Assembly: GCA_017615325.1 (NCBI GenBank)
Contig: JAGAAI010000043.1
Span: 1 to 37,995, forward strand
Direction of reading: 5' to 3'
DNA from: Clostridiales bacterium
Lineage (GTDB): Bacteria; Bacillota; Clostridia; Saccharofermentanales; Saccharofermentanaceae
Length of the DNA stretch: 37,995 bases
Shown piece after piece: positions 1 through 6,680 of this stretch. Every line of letters begins with the position of its first letter. The first letter of the stretch is position 1. The notes under the pieces were generated by a model that did not search any database, had not been told where the DNA came from, and saw only the letters and a program-made list of their open reading frames with translations. Position numbers and translations under genes: made by a program.

Positions 1-65
1 AACTTCCCATTCTCCTTAACGTTCTCTTGGAACAGTAAAAATGACGAGTTAGTATCTACTCTGTC

Positions 66-94
66 TCACTGTTGCTTGAAGTTTACAACAGTGA
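66..94 (-). terminator. possible hairpin downstream of metQ
   Basis: A 9-bp perfect inverted repeat (TCACTGTTG / CAACAGTGA, 11-nt loop) lies 47 nt past the metQ stop codon. It has no U-tract in the leftward direction, so termination is only a guess. Positions 1-140 hold no convincing gene. There is an AGGAGG at about 131-137 with no reading frame of any length after it, and an AGGAGA close to position 12 that could belong to a gene running out of the window. Confidence 0.25.
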
Positions 95-140
95 TGAAGC
101 TTTCACATCTCCCTGTTTAACTTTTTATCATGCCTCCTTA

Positions 141-998
141 TCAGTAGAGAGGTACTACAGCACCATCGTAGGTAGCCTTGATGTAATCGCTGATCTCCTT
201 GCTCTGGAGGACTTCGAGGAGCTTCTTGATAGCAGGATCGTTTGCCTTCTCGGAAGATGTTGCAAGGATATTGCCGTATGTCTTTGCCGCAAGGCCATCG
301 TTAGCTTCAACCGCAAGTGCCCCGCTTACATGGAGTCCGCCCTCTATTGCATAGTTACCGTTGATAACTGCTACGTCCACATCGGGAAGAGCTGCAACGA
401 GCTGCTCGGGTGCGAGTTCCTTGAACTGGATGTTCTTGGGGTTATCGACTATGTCTTCTACAGTTGCGTTGATACCTGCATCGTCCTTAAGCTTGAGGAT
501 GCCTTCCTGCGCCAGGAGCAGGAGTGCTCTTGCTTCGTTCGTTACGTTATTGGGGACTGCTACAGTCGCTCCGTCGGGAAGGGCCTTCAGATCAGTTGTC
601 TTTCCTGCGTAAACACCGAAGGGTTCGTAGTGGACTGCGCCTACAGATACAAGTGAGGAACCGTTCTCTTTGTTGAACTGTTCGAGGTAAGGAACATGCT
701 GGAAATAGTTTGCATCGAGGCTTCCTTCGATAACGCCGGTGTTAGGTGTAATAGAGTCTTCGATCTTAACGATCTCAAGGGTGATGCCTTCCTTCTCAAG
801 TATGGGCTTTGCCTTCTCTAAAATCTCGGAGTGAGGTGTGATGCTGGCTCCTACCTTAAGAACCGTTGCCTGTGCCTTATCCTTCTCATCTGCTGCGACC
901 TTAGTTCCCTCTACGTTTGCAGAGCAAGCGGCGAAAGATCCTAATACTGTAACTGCAAGTGCTGTTGCTATAACTCTTTTGATAATGTTTGCTTTCAT
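141..998 (-). CDS. metQ: MetQ/NlpA-family substrate-binding lipoprotein of a methionine-type ABC importer
   Basis: This is the extracellular substrate-binding lipoprotein that feeds the MetNI importer. The 285-residue protein starts at the ATG at 998, behind GGAGAAAAAATC. An in-frame upstream extension to 1085 runs into the attenuator and lacks a ribosome site. A signal peptide with lipobox FAAC puts the lipidated Cys at residue 25. The body is typical of NlpA/MetQ (a GASITPHSEIL-like start, then the EGSLDANYFQHVPYLEQFN stretch). MetQ proteins usually bind L- or D-methionine, but relatives bind other sulfur compounds. The gene lies just downstream of metI yet has its own promoter and its own cysteine-rich attenuator leader, so the binding protein can be adjusted separately from the permease. 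Family assignment is firm; exact ligand is inferred. Confidence 0.93.
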   Translation of the reverse strand: MKANIIKRVIATALAVTVLGSFAACSANVEGTKVAADEKDKAQATVLKVGASITPHSEILEKAKPILEKEGITLEIVKIEDSITPNTGVIEGSLDANYFQHVPYLEQFNKENGSSLVSVGAVHYEPFGVYAGKTTDLKALPDGATVAVPNNVTNEARALLLLAQEGILKLKDDAGINATVEDIVDNPKNIQFKELAPEQLVAALPDVDVAVINGNYAIEGGLHVSGALAVEANDGLAAKTYGNILATSSEKANDPAIKKLLEVLQSKEISDYIKATYDGAVVPLY

Positions 999-1065
999 GA
1001 TTTTTTCTCCTTTAGTTTCTTTTTTGTATTCATGAGTTGTTTTTGATGCTTTCTTGTTTTGGGCC

Positions 1066-1101
1066 AAGAAAATGCCCGGGGGCAAGATTCACTCCCGGGC
1101 A
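1066..1101 (-). terminator. intrinsic terminator (attenuator) in the metQ leader
   Basis: Read leftward, the RNA has an 8-bp perfect stem TGCCCGGG / CCCGGGCA with a 13-nt loop, followed by a U-rich TTTTCTT. It lies between the leader ORF (stop at 1131) and the metQ start codon at 998. Its 5' arm (1092-1102) is perfectly complementary over 11 nt to a segment inside the leader ORF at 1187-1197. That complementarity allows an antiterminator to form instead. Confidence 0.8.
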
Positions 1102-1130
1102 CATGGCATATTTGTGAGCCTATCACGGCT

Positions 1131-1253
1131 TCAACATCGTTCAGCAAGGCGTGAGGCATCGTATCTCATCGCCAAGGCCATTGTGCGTGCCCGGGAGCTA
1201 AGCATTCGACAACACATCATGTTGCTCACTGTGTTAGATATTGAGATATACAT
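1131..1253 (-). CDS. Cys/Met-rich leader peptide of the metQ attenuator (40 aa)
   Basis: This short ORF begins at the ATG at 1253 behind a strong AAAGGAGG (7-nt spacing) and ends with TGT TGA at 1131. The peptide includes the run NMMCCRMLSS, with tandem Cys codons 14-15 and a Cys as the last codon (40). It also has six Met codons counting the start. The downstream half looks unremarkable (for example ALAMRYDASR). It sits between the metQ promoter and a terminator, which is the layout of a regulatory leader peptide. The 12 nt encoding CCRM (TGTTGTCGAATG) are identical in the mccB leader at 5211-5285, while the surrounding peptide differs. I infer that ribosome stalling at these codons under cysteine shortage sets the RNA fold. 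It is too short for normal gene finders. Confidence 0.8.
   Translation of the reverse strand: MYISISNTVSNMMCCRMLSSRARTMALAMRYDASRLAERC
1187..1197 (-). promoter_or_regulatory. antiterminator segment inside the metQ leader ORF
   Basis: In the transcript this reads CTCCCGGGCAC. It lies 12 nt downstream of the tandem Cys codons and is the exact reverse complement of the terminator 5' arm at 1092-1102. A nearby ATGG could pair with CCAT just upstream of that arm, lengthening the helix. The 11-bp alternative helix would compete with the 8-bp terminator stem. Confidence 0.65.
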
Positions 1254-1285
1254 TTTCACGCCTCCTTTCTGAAGTCGATGGTGAG

Positions 1286-1319
1286 ATTATAATGGTATTA
1301 ACCTAGTATGTCAATAGGT
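1286..1319 (-). promoter_or_regulatory. metQ promoter with overlapping 19-bp operator
   Basis: Read leftward, TTGACA (1309-1314) and TATAAT (1286-1291) are separated by exactly 17 nt, a near-ideal housekeeping promoter. The -35 is embedded in an inverted repeat, ACCTAGTATGTCAATAGGT on the plus strand (1301-1319, arms ACCTA/TAGGT). A TTTAGGT follows. Almost the same block, including the second TTTAGGT, is found at the mccB promoter (5342-5360). A protein bound here would block RNA polymerase. The likely binder is the Rrf2 regulator encoded at 5438-5833. Confidence 0.88.
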
Positions 1320-1379
1320 ATTTAGGTGTTTTTGTAAAATTTTTTGAAACGCCTGATTTTATTGGTTTTGCAGAGATGC

Positions 1380-2033
1380 TTACGTTTTTCTGGTCTTCTT
1401 CGAAAGCCTGATTCCGATCTCCTGGATCAGCATTACCATGATCACGAGCAGGGCAACGGTGGTCCAGAGAACATCTTCCTGATAACGGTAATATCCGTAT
1501 TGCAAAGCAATAGCTCCAAGTCCGCCTCCACCGATAACACCGGCCATCGCAGAATAACCAAGGACCGTTGCCACATTTATCGCTCCTCCCTGCAGCAACG
1601 AAGGTGTCGCTTCAGGGATTATAAAATGGAGAATGGTATAAAGGGGCGATGCACCCATTGATGTTGCGGCTTCTATTATGCCCGGGTTCACTTCATTCAA
1701 AGACGACTCGACCATCCTTGCGACAATAGGGATCGCACCCACCGTAAGAGGTACGATCGATGCGACGGTACCTATGGATGACCCGACTACGAATCTAGTG
1801 AACGGTATCAACAATACCAGAAGGATCAGAAACGGCAGTGATCTGGCCACGTTAACTATAAATCCAATAATTCCGTTTACGACCTTGTTCTCGAGAAGCC
1901 TGCCCTTGGATGTGGAATATAACAGCACACCCAGAGGGAGCCCAATGATATATGAGAACAGTGATGCGAAAAGAGTCATCACGAAAGTCTCCCATATTCC
2001 TGCCAATATAGCATCTCTAATATATTCACTCAT
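1380..2033 (-). CDS. metI: MetI-type ABC transporter permease
   Basis: This is the membrane permease of a methionine-type ABC importer. It has 217 residues, within the usual family range, with about five hydrophobic segments. It contains the permease EAA-type loop (IIEAATSMGASPLYTILHF) that docks onto the ATPase. The ATG at 2033 is preferred because GGAGG lies 9 nt upstream; a TTG at 2042 is the only in-frame alternative. It starts one base after the metN stop, so the two are translationally linked and should form a MetN2I2 complex. No clear terminator is seen between its stop and the metQ promoter, so read-through into the metQ leader is possible. Confidence 0.93.
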   Translation of the reverse strand: MSEYIRDAILAGIWETFVMTLFASLFSYIIGLPLGVLLYSTSKGRLLENKVVNGIIGFIVNVARSLPFLILLVLLIPFTRFVVGSSIGTVASIVPLTVGAIPIVARMVESSLNEVNPGIIEAATSMGASPLYTILHFIIPEATPSLLQGGAINVATVLGYSAMAGVIGGGGLGAIALQYGYYRYQEDVLWTTVALLVIMVMLIQEIGIRLSKKTRKT

Positions 2034-2034
2034 A

Positions 2035-3033
2035 TCAACCAACCTCCGATACGGACAATCCGCCTCTGGTAAAGAAATCGATTATCTTTTTCTGATCCTC
2101 TTCTGACTTCGGTAATTCAACGATCATCTGACCGAACCCTATTCCTCCGACACTTCTCGTGTTCGCACTTAATATGTTTACTTTAAGTCCGGTCTCTTCC
2201 ACGAGATTTGCGATGAAAGGCTCACTTGAATGTGTACCGTCAAACACAAGTCTTATCACCTTGCCACCGTGATCCGAAGGATCGAAAGGATTGCTCGGGA
2301 ACACGAGTTTCTTTGCAGCCTTAGACTTTGGGTTGGAGAAAACGTCTCTTACATCTCCTACTTCGGCAAGGACACCGTCATCTATGATCGCTACACGGTC
2401 ACAGATCTTTTCTACTACAGACATCTCATGTGTGATGATTACTATCGTAAGCTTTCTTTCGATATTTATCTTCTTGAGAAGATCCAGTATCTCTCCCGTG
2501 ATCTTCGGGTCCAGTGCACTCGTTGCTTCATCGCATAATAAAACCTTGGGATCTGCTGCCAGGGCTCTCGCTATTGCAACTCTCTGTTTCTGCCCGCCGG
2601 ACAGCCTTGCAGGAAATACATCTTTCTTGTCCTGAAGACCTACTATCTCAAGCATCTGCAGAGCCTTCTCCCGTCTTTCCCTGCGGGGTACTCCTGCGAT
2701 CTTCAAAGGCTGTTCGACATTAGAGAGGACCGTCCTCTGATTTACGAGGTTAAAACCCTGGAAGATCATGGAGATCGAGTGCCTTACTTCGCGAAGTTCG
2801 GCCGCTTTAAGAGATGCCAGATCCTTATCGTAAAAAAGGACCGATCCTCCCGTTACTTCCTCAAGGCGGTTCAAGGTACGGACAAGAGTGGATTTGCCTG
2901 CTCCGCTCATTCCGATGATACCGAAGATCTCACCTTCGGTGACTTCAAGGCTCACGTCCTTGAGAGCCGTAAACTCCTTGCCGTCGTTCTTATATGTTTT
3001 ATAAACATTTTTGATCTCAAAGACATTACTCAT
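2035..3033 (-). CDS. metN: MetN-type ABC importer ATPase with C-terminal NIL domain
   Basis: This is the ATP-hydrolysing subunit of the methionine-type importer, on the cytoplasmic face. From the ATG at 3033 it has 332 residues. Visible motifs are Walker A GMSGAGKST (41-49), signature LSGGQ (144-148) and Walker B VLLCDEATSALD (from 164). The last 75 or so residues form the NIL/ACT-like domain that in MetN binds substrate and shuts the transporter (trans-inhibition). That domain separates it from generic amino acid importer ATPases. The start overlaps the mccA stop by 8 nt, and its ribosome site (AAGGAC) lies inside mccA, so mccB-mccA-metN-metI reads as one operon. Confidence 0.95.
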   Translation of the reverse strand: MSNVFEIKNVYKTYKNDGKEFTALKDVSLEVTEGEIFGIIGMSGAGKSTLVRTLNRLEEVTGGSVLFYDKDLASLKAAELREVRHSISMIFQGFNLVNQRTVLSNVEQPLKIAGVPRRERREKALQMLEIVGLQDKKDVFPARLSGGQKQRVAIARALAADPKVLLCDEATSALDPKITGEILDLLKKINIERKLTIVIITHEMSVVEKICDRVAIIDDGVLAEVGDVRDVFSNPKSKAAKKLVFPSNPFDPSDHGGKVIRLVFDGTHSSEPFIANLVEETGLKVNILSANTRSVGGIGFGQMIVELPKSEEDQKKIIDFFTRGGLSVSEVG

Positions 3034-3946
3034 AATCAAATAGTCCTTTGCTTAAGTAGCGGTCTCCCCTGTCAGGGAATACCGTAACTATATTTCCTTC
3101 ATCGATCTCTTCTGCCAGCTTTATTGCTGCCGCAAGTGCCGCACCGGACGAGGAACCTGCGAGGATACCTTCGTTCCTTGCAAGTTCCCTGCTCATCCCG
3201 AACGCCTCGTCATCTGTTATCTTGATGACCTTATCGACCAGTGTGATATCCATCGTGTCTGCGATAAAGTCATTGCCTATTCCTTCTATGTTGTAATCGA
3301 AGTGCTCACCGCCTCCGATCGTCGATCCATAAGGATCTGCCAAGACTCCCGTGATACCGCGGTTCTGTTCCTTAAGATACTTAACTACACCTGTATAAGT
3401 TCCGCCGCTTCCTGCTCCTGCCACGAAATAATCGATCTTACCGTCTAACTGGGAATAGATCTCAGGCCCCGTCGTCTCGTAATGTGCGAGGGGATTGGCG
3501 GGATTACGGAACTGCCTTAAAGAGACGGCTCCTTCTGTCTTGCTCAGGATTTCTTCAGCCTTACGCTCTGCTCCGAGCATTCCTTCTTCTCTTGATGTGT
3601 GTACTATCTCCGCGCCCAGGGCGCGCATCACTTTCTGTTTTTCGATAGAGAACTTCTCAGGTACGGTAAATATCACCCGGAAGCCCTGGTTCAACGCAGC
3701 GATCGCGATGCCGATACCCGTATTGCCTGCCGTTGCATCAACGATGGTCCCGCCCTTCTTAAGGAGCCCTGATCTTATTGCCTCATCTATCATGTATACG
3801 CCGATGCGGTCTTTGACACTGCCTGCGGGATTCATGAGTTCAAGTTTTGCGAAAATATTTACTCCGGGCTTAACGCCCATATGGTTGAGCTTTAAGATCG
3901 GGGTGTTCCCGATCATGCCTCTGATGTCTTCATATACGTTATTCAT
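3026..3946 (-). CDS. mccA: PLP-dependent cystathionine beta-synthase / cysteine synthase family enzyme (MccA-like)
   Basis: This is a fold-type II PLP enzyme of 306 residues. The Schiff-base lysine is K45 in NPAGSVKDRIG, and the phosphate/substrate loop is ATAGNTGIG. A glycine-rich GAGSGGTYTGV binds PLP phosphate. Family members make cysteine from O-acetylserine and sulfide (CysK), or cystathionine from a serine derivative and homocysteine (CBS/MccA). Its position directly behind a cystathionine lyase gene (12-nt gap) mirrors the mccA-mccB pair of Bacillus subtilis. That favours the MccA role in reverse transsulfuration, methionine to cysteine. No C-terminal CBS-domain regulatory extension is present. 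Motifs alone cannot separate MccA from CysK. Confidence 0.88.
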   Translation of the reverse strand: MNNVYEDIRGMIGNTPILKLNHMGVKPGVNIFAKLELMNPAGSVKDRIGVYMIDEAIRSGLLKKGGTIVDATAGNTGIGIAIAALNQGFRVIFTVPEKFSIEKQKVMRALGAEIVHTSREEGMLGAERKAEEILSKTEGAVSLRQFRNPANPLAHYETTGPEIYSQLDGKIDYFVAGAGSGGTYTGVVKYLKEQNRGITGVLADPYGSTIGGGEHFDYNIEGIGNDFIADTMDITLVDKVIKITDDEAFGMSRELARNEGILAGSSSGAALAAAIKLAEEIDEGNIVTVFPDRGDRYLSKGLFDYE

Positions 3947-3958
3947 ATTGGATACCTC

Positions 3959-5122
3959 TCATTTCTTCGCCGAATTCTCTATCGCCTGTTTAAGATCTTC
4001 TATAAGATCATCTGCATCTTCGATACCAACAGAAAGTCTTATGAGCTCATCCACGATCCCGACTTCGCGTCTTATATCCGCAGGGATCGCCGCATGCGTC
4101 ATTGTCGCCGGATGGCAAACGAGCGACTCTACGCCGCCAAGACTCTCTGCCAGAGTGATAAGATCCAGTGATTCGAAAAACTTCTTATAGTCATATTTTT
4201 CATTAAGTACAAACGAGATCATTGCGCCTGCTCCGTCCGCCTGCTTCTTCTGGATCTCGTAACCCGGATCAGTCTCAAGTCCGGGATAATAAACTTTACT
4301 TACATAACCACTTTCAGTAAGCCATTTTGCAATCTTTCCGGCATTGGCAACATGCCTGTCCATGCGCACACCGAGTGTCTTGATCCCTCTGATTATGAGG
4401 AAGCTGTCCCAGGGTGCGAGCACTCCGCCTATGGCATTCTGAAGATAGTAGAGCCTGTCAGCCAATGTCTTATCCTTAACAACAACAAAACCTGAGATCG
4501 TATCAGAATGTCCGCCTAAATATTTGGTACCACTATGGATAACGATATCAGCTCCGAGTGTAAGGGGGCGCTGCAGGTAAGGCGTCAGGAAAGTGTTGTC
4601 GACTATCACAAGCTTGTTGTATTTTTTCCCGATCTTTGAAACTTCCTCAATATCCGTTACCGTAAGAAGAGGGTTAGCAGGCGTCTCGATATAGATAGCT
4701 TTGACATCGTCATCTATGGCCGCCTCGACAGCTTCAAGATCAGATGTGTTTACGATCTTATAAGTAATGTTGAAATTCTTAAAGACATTATCCAATATTC
4801 GGAATGTCCCACCGTAGATGTTGTCAGATACGATCAGTTTGTCTCCGCTCTTAAAAAGCGAGAGAACCGTATTGATAGCAGCAAGACCTGATGCGAATGC
4901 CAGACCGTATTCACCCTCTTCAAGATCTGCGATCAGCTTCTCCAGTGCAGCCCTCGTAGGATTTCCGGTCCTTGAATACTCCCAGCCCCTGTGTTTTCCC
5001 AAACCGTCCTGTTTATAAGTGGAGGTCTGATATACGGGAACGTTAACTGCACCTGTCGTCTCGTCTCCGTCTATACCGCCATGTATGAGTAGAGAATCAA
5101 GTTTTATATATTTATTGCTCAT
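3959..5122 (-). CDS. mccB: trans-sulfuration PLP enzyme, cystathionine gamma-lyase type (MccB-like)
   Basis: This is a Cys/Met-metabolism PLP enzyme of 387 residues. Substrate and cofactor motifs are visible: YSRTGNPTR (49-57), FASGLAAI, and the PLP lysine K200 in HSGTKYLGGHSD. Family members split cystathionine to cysteine (gamma-lyase), make cystathionine (MetB), or release homocysteine (MetC). Pairing with mccA and cysteine-type leader control both favour a cysteine-forming gamma-lyase, possibly also degrading homocysteine to sulfide. It starts at the ATG at 5122 behind ACGAGG. It is the first structural gene after the attenuator at 5151-5181, so it leads the mccB-mccA-metN-metI operon. 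Confidence 0.9.
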   Translation of the reverse strand: MSNKYIKLDSLLIHGGIDGDETTGAVNVPVYQTSTYKQDGLGKHRGWEYSRTGNPTRAALEKLIADLEEGEYGLAFASGLAAINTVLSLFKSGDKLIVSDNIYGGTFRILDNVFKNFNITYKIVNTSDLEAVEAAIDDDVKAIYIETPANPLLTVTDIEEVSKIGKKYNKLVIVDNTFLTPYLQRPLTLGADIVIHSGTKYLGGHSDTISGFVVVKDKTLADRLYYLQNAIGGVLAPWDSFLIIRGIKTLGVRMDRHVANAGKIAKWLTESGYVSKVYYPGLETDPGYEIQKKQADGAGAMISFVLNEKYDYKKFFESLDLITLAESLGGVESLVCHPATMTHAAIPADIRREVGIVDELIRLSVGIEDADDLIEDLKQAIENSAKK

Positions 5123-5150
5123 TTTTACTTACCTCGTTTTGATCTTGATA

Positions 5151-5181
5151 TAAAAAGCCCGGCACATCTTAAGAGCCGGGC
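5151..5181 (-). terminator. intrinsic terminator (attenuator) in the mccB leader
   Basis: Read leftward, a perfect 7-bp stem GCCCGGC / GCCGGGC with an 11-nt loop is followed directly by TTTTTA. It lies 28 nt upstream of the mccB start codon and 30 nt after the leader ORF stop. That position makes sense only as an attenuator, because there is no other complete gene to terminate. Confidence 0.85.
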
Positions 5182-5210
5182 ATAAAGAACATGCAATTAT
5201 CAAAGATCCG

Positions 5211-5285
5211 TCAACATCGGATCAGATCAAGACAGCAATTGTCTTTGCCCGCGTGAATCAACATTCGACAACACAAGCACTTCAT
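5211..5285 (-). CDS. cysteine-rich leader peptide of the mccB attenuator (24 aa)
   Basis: This ORF starts at the ATG at 5285 behind AAAGGAGAG and ends TGT TGA at 5211. Six of its 24 codons are Cys: positions 3, 5, 6, 17, 18 and 24, in runs such as MKCLCCRML and NCCLD. Such cysteine density in a short ORF just before a terminator is the signature of translation-dependent attenuation by charged tRNA-Cys. The stop codon lies in the loop of a small hairpin (GATCCG / CGGATC). About 10 nt downstream of TGTTGTCGAATG is CGGGCA, complementary to TGCCCG at the terminator 5' arm. The same arrangement is seen in the metQ leader. Cysteine-codon leader control is known in Actinobacteria; I do not recall it for a mccBA-metNI locus. 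Confidence 0.85.
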   Translation of the reverse strand: MKCLCCRMLIHAGKDNCCLDLIRC

Positions 5286-5326
5286 ATCACTGTCTCTCCT
5301 TTCAATCTTTTTCGAATATGGGTTGG

Positions 5327-5360
5327 ATTATAATCCCTCTTACCTACTATGTCAATAGGT
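5327..5360 (-). promoter_or_regulatory. mccB operon promoter with overlapping 19-bp operator
   Basis: TTGACA (5350-5355) and TATAAT (5327-5332), read leftward, are exactly 17 nt apart. The -35 lies within the inverted repeat ACCTACTATGTCAATAGGT (5342-5360), which differs by one base from the metQ operator. A shared TTTAGGT follows. Transcription starts near 5320 and reaches the leader ORF after about 35 nt. Confidence 0.9.
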
Positions 5361-5376
5361 TTTTAGGTTTTTGTTG

Positions 5377-5410
5377 TTGCTTTTGCGATTTGCCTACTGA
5401 TATAATGGGC
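5377..5410 (+). promoter_or_regulatory. promoter of the Rrf2 regulator with operator-like box
   Basis: A TATAAT at 5401-5406 with a weak TTGCTT 18 nt upstream drives the rightward regulator gene. The -10 is inside GCCTACTGATATAATGGGC (5392-5410). This box resembles the mccB and metQ operators (same CCTACT left arm, GG right arm, same length), which suggests weaker autoregulation. Confidence 0.6.
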
Positions 5411-5437
5411 AAAACAACATGAAAAGGGGTATTAGTT

Positions 5438-5833
5438 ATGATCTCAACCAAGGGAAGATACGGTCTGCGCGTCATGCTAGACCTGGCGCAGCATAACGAT
5501 GGCAGCTATATCCCGCTCAAGGATATAGCCGAAAGGCAGGAGATCTCGAAGAAGTATCTTGAGATCATCGTAAAAAAGATGGTCGAAGGCGGACTCATCG
5601 TAGGATCCAGCGGTAAGGGCGGCGGTTATAAGCTCATCAGAAAACCCGAGAAATACACGGTCGGCGAGATATTGAATCTTCTTGAAGGCACCCTGTGTTC
5701 AGTCGCATGCCTGGCTGAGAAGAACTATAACTGTCCCAGGAAAAAGAAGTGTGAAACTCTTCCGATGTGGAAAGAATTCGACGGTATAGTACATGACTAC
5801 TTCTACGGCAAGAAGTTAAGTGACCTTATCTGA
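5438..5833 (+). CDS. Rrf2-family transcriptional regulator with a cysteine cluster, likely sulfur/cysteine regulator
   Basis: This is a 131-residue Rrf2 winged-helix repressor. The N-terminal MISTKGRYGLRVMLDLA and the wing GSSGKGGGYKL are hallmarks of the family that includes CymR (cysteine regulon) and IscR (Fe-S). Four cysteines are present at 87, 91, 99 and 105, in EGTLCSVACL and NCPRKKKC. This is close to the three-Cys Fe-S cluster layout of IscR and unlike CymR of Bacillus, which senses through the CysK partner. It is divergent from mccB, and matching operator boxes lie at mccB, metQ and its own promoter. It is therefore the likely repressor of this locus, responding to cysteine status, sulfide or an Fe-S cluster. 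Family is firm; ligand is inferred. Confidence 0.9.
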   Translation: MISTKGRYGLRVMLDLAQHNDGSYIPLKDIAERQEISKKYLEIIVKKMVEGGLIVGSSGKGGGYKLIRKPEKYTVGEILNLLEGTLCSVACLAEKNYNCPRKKKCETLPMWKEFDGIVHDYFYGKKLSDLI

Positions 5834-5836
5834 CCC

Positions 5837-6655
5837 CTACTCCCTTAACAAAACCTTCCAATCGCCGAAGCTGTATTGGAGTCCGGATCCTGCGTGGTTT
5901 TCGAAGGGTTCTCCAACACCTTTACCTGCCAAAAGAGATTCCATTCCAAGGATCATCTCTTTCACATTATCAAGTGTCAAAGGCTTATAAGAATAGTGTC
6001 CGTTGTAGATCCTTTCGATCCCGGCCTTACTGAGGATATCATATGCCCTCTTTAACGAAGCGTAATAGACATCCGGGCTTGTGGATTCTTCGAGGAAGAG
6101 CCAGAGGTTTTCGATCAGGGAATCACCCGCATAACAGATCTTGTCTGCCTTATCCAAAAGCAATATGCTTCCCCTGGTGTGACCCGGGAACTCCACGATC
6201 TCCAGAGTCCTGCCACCAAGATCGATCAGATCTCCTTCCCTGATATCCTTTGTCTTGGGGAAGGTTATTGCCTCAAGGTCAAAGTCCTTTATGAACTCAC
6301 CGAATTGCTCCTGAACGTCCGGGTCGCGGATCATGTCGGCATATCCTGATACGACTTCGTCATAAAGCTCTACATCTTCTGGATGCATATAGACTTCTTC
6401 ATTGCCCTTGTCATAGAACCAGTGATTACCCAAAACGTGATCTATATGTCCGTGTGTATTAACGACCGTAACAGGCAGGTGGGTAAACTGCCCTGCAAAA
6501 GATCTGAGATCAGTAAGACCAAAAGCCGTATCGATAAGGCATGCTTTCTTATCACCGATAACAAGATACATTGCGGCATCGCGTCTCTCGTAGATCTTAA
6601 ATGCTCCATCTGCTATGCCTTCAACAAAATAGATCCCGTATTGCTTCTCGCTCAT
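5837..6655 (-). CDS. metallo-beta-lactamase-fold hydrolase
   Basis: This is a 272-residue MBL-fold protein with the zinc motif THGHIDH (H68, H70, D72, H73), a second zinc histidine in FPGHTRGS, the YAGDSL aspartate, and a late NGHYS histidine. The order matches glyoxalase-II-like and related hydrolases that cleave thioesters, lactones or phosphodiesters, and the substrate is not evident. The ATG at 6655 follows GAGGGG at 7-nt spacing; the upstream TTG at 6670 is less likely. The gene is convergent with the Rrf2 gene with only 3 nt between stops. It has no signal peptide, so it should be cytoplasmic. Confidence 0.85.
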   Translation of the reverse strand: MSEKQYGIYFVEGIADGAFKIYERRDAAMYLVIGDKKACLIDTAFGLTDLRSFAGQFTHLPVTVVNTHGHIDHVLGNHWFYDKGNEEVYMHPEDVELYDEVVSGYADMIRDPDVQEQFGEFIKDFDLEAITFPKTKDIREGDLIDLGGRTLEIVEFPGHTRGSILLLDKADKICYAGDSLIENLWLFLEESTSPDVYYASLKRAYDILSKAGIERIYNGHYSYKPLTLDNVKEMILGMESLLAGKGVGEPFENHAGSGLQYSFGDWKVLLRE

Positions 6656-6680
6656 TATTACACCCCTCAATTTTTATAAG

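Noticed and set aside
72..656. Long plus-strand frame opposite metQ
   Set aside because: It is antisense to a convincing MetQ lipoprotein, lacks a ribosome site and matches no family; it is a shadow frame.
998..1260. S-box (SAM) or T-box riboswitch in the metQ leader
   Set aside because: No T-box AGGGUGGNACCGCG element and no S-box core were found. A translated Cys-rich ORF plus terminator explains the leader better.
2035..2042. TTG start for metI at 2042
   Set aside because: The ATG at 2033 has GGAGG at better spacing and leaves a one-base gap after metN; the TTG would add three residues without support.
5123..5340. T-box or S-box riboswitch in the mccB leader
   Set aside because: The same conserved cores are absent; the cysteine-codon ORF and alternative helix fit attenuation.
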